A stretch of DNA of 8,486 nt from an uncultured bacterium. GTDB taxonomy: Bacteria; Cyanobacteriota; Vampirovibrionia; Gastranaerophilales; Gastranaerophilaceae. The notes under the pieces were generated by a model, which made no database searches, was not told where the DNA came from, and was given only the letters and a program-made list of their open reading frames with translations. Positions within the stretch are counted from its first letter, which is position 1. Each line of letters begins with the position of its first letter. Positions 6,659 through 8,486 of the stretch are shown piece by piece. The position numbers and the translations under genes are program-made. The stretch covers positions 1 to 8,486 of the forward strand of contig CASELB010000157.1 in NCBI GenBank assembly GCA_949288685.1, written 5' to 3'.

Positions 6659-7825
6659 TCAAAGTGCTTCCGCAACAGACTTTATGTTTTCATTTGTAAT
6701 ATGTGCAAGCCCTAACGCTTTTGTATCATTATCAAGAAGTTTGATAGATTTTAAACGCTCCATTGACTTTAATATGACAGTCTGGTTGTTACCGTCAAGC
6801 AGAGCTTTTAATGTTTGAAAATCATTGATATAATCAATTACAAACACAATAAACGGACTATTCTCATACGCTTCTTCCAATATTCCGCTTTCAAACATTT
6901 TAGCCGGTATGCGCGAAAGAATTTCGTGAACTCTTGCGACCTCTTCTCTTGTATTTTTATCCAAATCAAATAAGTATTCATCATTACCGGAAATTTCAGC
7001 AAACAGGGCTTTTGCCATCATTAATACAACCGCCGCGGAACTTTCTTCAGACTCCGCCAGTTTTTCAAGGATTTCCGCAAGATTAAGTTCAAAAACAGCA
7101 TCAAGTGGTATTAATTCACTTAATCCAGATAGTATATGGCAAAGTGCAAGAGCTATATTTTCTGAATATTCTCCTGTAATACTATCAACAAAAGGCATAA
7201 GAGTATTAATTTCAAGTGCAATATACTCAGGGACTGACGACCTTTTCATAATTTCAAACAGCCTGTCAATTAAAGCGGTATCTCCCCAGCGTGCAAGAAG
7301 TTTAACCCCGCTATATACTTCATAATCATCATTAGAATCTAATTTGCCAAGAGCAATATCATACGCTTGCCGGTCATTTAGTTTTTTTAACGCGTCTATT
7401 GAATTTACAGATAAATATTCATTTTCTGAAAAAATATACCCGCGTAAAATATCCGCAGCAGCACTATCCGGAGATTGCACAAAATACTTTGCCGCATAAC
7501 ATTTTTCATCATCGCTGCCCGAAGATAAGAGTTCCAACATTTTCACTCTGGCATTTTCTTCATCATATCTGGATAAAACAGAAACAATAACATCTTCATA
7601 ATATGGTGAATAATATTCCAAAAACTGATAAAGATTTCTATAGTTTGTTTCATTACAGGCGTTTAAAATACGCTTGGCAACATTTTGTTTTATAAAACCA
7701 AACATATAATCGTCTCTTGCAACCAGCTCTTTAAACAATGCCAAATCGGGTTTATCAACCAGTTGTTTTGCAGCGGGTTCAAATTCAGCCGGATTTTTAC
7801 CGGTAAGTTTTTTCAAGAGTTCCAT
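6659..7825 (-). CDS. HEAT-repeat-like helical protein of unknown function
   Basis: I do not recognise this 388-residue protein as a named family. It is strongly helical, acidic and lacks a signal peptide or membrane segment. Residues about 89-211 contain HEAT-like units of about 30 residues: KMLELLSSGSDDEKCYAAKY, DILRGYIFSENEYLSVNSID with ALKKL, and GKLDSNDDYEVYSGVKLLAR with W. These resemble PBS-lyase/HEAT repeats, in which an Asp or Glu follows the turn and precedes an Ala-rich helix. The remainder is probably a degenerate solenoid. Its ATG lies 3 bases after the TAA of the DprA-like gene, whose last codons (TTGGAT) supply only a weak GGA, so translational coupling is likely. Followed by the TPR gene, it looks like one part of a scaffold pair. 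Confidence 0.75.
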   Translation of the reverse strand: MELLKKLTGKNPAEFEPAAKQLVDKPDLALFKELVARDDYMFGFIKQNVAKRILNACNETNYRNLYQFLEYYSPYYEDVIVSVLSRYDEENARVKMLELLSSGSDDEKCYAAKYFVQSPDSAAADILRGYIFSENEYLSVNSIDALKKLNDRQAYDIALGKLDSNDDYEVYSGVKLLARWGDTALIDRLFEIMKRSSVPEYIALEINTLMPFVDSITGEYSENIALALCHILSGLSELIPLDAVFELNLAEILEKLAESEESSAAVVLMMAKALFAEISGNDEYLFDLDKNTREEVARVHEILSRIPAKMFESGILEEAYENSPFIVFVIDYINDFQTLKALLDGNNQTVILKSMERLKSIKLLDNDTKALGLAHITNENIKSVAEAL

Positions 7826-7828
7826 AAA

Positions 7829-8416
7829 TTAATCCAAATAGAAAACAGTAACCACTTTATGCCCTTCTTCCGCATATTCAACCGCAGTATGAAGGGTTTT
7901 TGAAGTATGAGAAAGGAAACAGATTAACTGATTGCAATCGTCAATAATTTCCCTGTTACAAACTCTTGATGCATCCGCCAGAGTCATCATAGCCCTGTCG
8001 GCATGCTCAACAATATTTGGAACACCGATTAACTGGTCTTGAACATCGCTTGGCTGTTGACCGATTGTTTGCGGAAGTATAACTTTAAGTTTATCAGGAT
8101 TTGATTTCATCGCACCGCGTATAGCTGCCGCGTTTGTACCGCAAGACCCGCCTGACGTAATAATAGTATTGCCTTGCTGTACAAGGGCGGTAGTAAGTGT
8201 TTCTATCATCTGTTGATGTGTAATTGCAAGGTTTCTTGAACCTATAATAGCAATTCTTTTTGCCGGCTGCTTGATTGTTGCAAGCTCCATAGCAAGTTCA
8301 TCAACCGTATCGGGAGAAGCATGCGCTACGTCCATATCATCCACAGGCACCATTATTTGTGACTGTTGCTGCTGCTGTTGTTCTTCTTCATCTGCAAAAT
8401 TCTTAATTTCTGTCAT
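7829..8416 (-). CDS. DprA/SLOG-related Rossmann-fold protein, cyanobacterial type
   Basis: This 195-residue protein has a low-complexity acidic/Gln N-terminus (E10-E12 then Q13-Q18) and a linker. A compact Rossmann-like domain runs from about 52 to 195. KRIAIIGSRN (53-62) forms the first strand and loop, and TIITSGGSCGTNAAAIRGAM (84-103) is the glycine-rich loop and helix typical of the DprA/Smf and LOG-type (SLOG) superfamily. KVILPQ follows, then TLADASRVCNREIIDDCNQL (145-164) and a C-terminal VVTVFYLD. Very similar small proteins occur in cyanobacteria under the name 'DNA recombination-mediator protein A'. Full DprA, which loads RecA on incoming single-stranded DNA, also has an N-terminal SAM-like and often a C-terminal winged-helix domain; both are missing, so a DprA function should not be assumed. 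Nucleotide binding is a plausible alternative. The ATG has GGTAGG just upstream. It is the first gene of a three-gene operon. Confidence 0.85.
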   Translation of the reverse strand: MTEIKNFADEEEQQQQQQSQIMVPVDDMDVAHASPDTVDELAMELATIKQPAKRIAIIGSRNLAITHQQMIETLTTALVQQGNTIITSGGSCGTNAAAIRGAMKSNPDKLKVILPQTIGQQPSDVQDQLIGVPNIVEHADRAMMTLADASRVCNREIIDDCNQLICFLSHTSKTLHTAVEYAEEGHKVVTVFYLD

Positions 8417-8469
8417 TTTACCTACCGCTTTCTGATTGCAAAAAATATTTATTTTGAGTATGCTGAACT

Positions 8470-8478
8470 ATACTAGCA
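8470..8478 (-). promoter_or_regulatory. Candidate extended -10 promoter of the DprA-like operon
   Basis: The minus strand reads TGCTAGTAT; the -35 would lie beyond the window edge. An inverted repeat AGTAT (8457-8461)/ATACT (8470-8474) overlaps the -10 and the expected start of transcription near 8463, a position where an operator could sit. The leader would be about 45 bases. Confidence 0.5.
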
Positions 8479-8486
8479 CAAAAACA

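Noticed and set aside
8363..8389. CAG/CAA repeat as a phase-variation switch
   Set aside because: The unit is three bases, so length changes keep the reading frame and would not switch the gene off.

Overview
This AT-rich window encodes eight genes, all apparently intact, on a bacterial chromosome. Two proteins point to the phylum Cyanobacteria. The S1 protein resembles the short cyanobacterial ribosomal S1. The protein at 7829-8416 resembles the small DprA-related Rossmann protein annotated in cyanobacteria as 'DNA recombination-mediator protein A'. With the low GC and the absence of any photosynthesis gene here, the best inference is a non-photosynthetic cyanobacterial relative (Melainabacteria/Vampirovibrionia, possibly Gastranaerophilales). 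This is recognition from memory of these families, not a database result.

Layout. Positions 1-225 hold no gene. They contain a truncated dispersed palindromic repeat (1-58), a stem-loop (134-159) with an alternative partner (162-166), and a strong terminator (179-211). An rpsA-type S1 gene (226-1275, minus) and a dGTPase-family HD hydrolase gene (1434-2471, plus) are transcribed divergently from a 158-base promoter region. The dGTPase gene appears to be leaderless. It runs tail to tail, with a 2-base gap, into a CorC/HlyC-type CBS membrane protein gene (2474-3829, minus). From there to the window end everything is on the minus strand: yajQ (3910-4410), rpmE (4539-4742), and a probable three-gene operon transcribed as DprA-like (7829-8416), HEAT-like protein (6659-7825), TPR protein (4856-6613).

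Functionally this is a mixed housekeeping neighbourhood: translation (S1, L31), nucleotide-pool control (dGTPase), envelope ion homeostasis (CorC-like), nucleotide-second-messenger or RNA binding (YajQ), and one operon of unknown purpose. That operon pairs a DprA/SLOG-like Rossmann protein with two solenoid scaffold proteins and is the least explained part of the window. Several minus-strand promoters share a recurring -10 element close to TGCTAgaAT. I see no CRISPR array, tRNA, rRNA, insertion sequence or prophage gene, and no clear evidence of a wholly new system.
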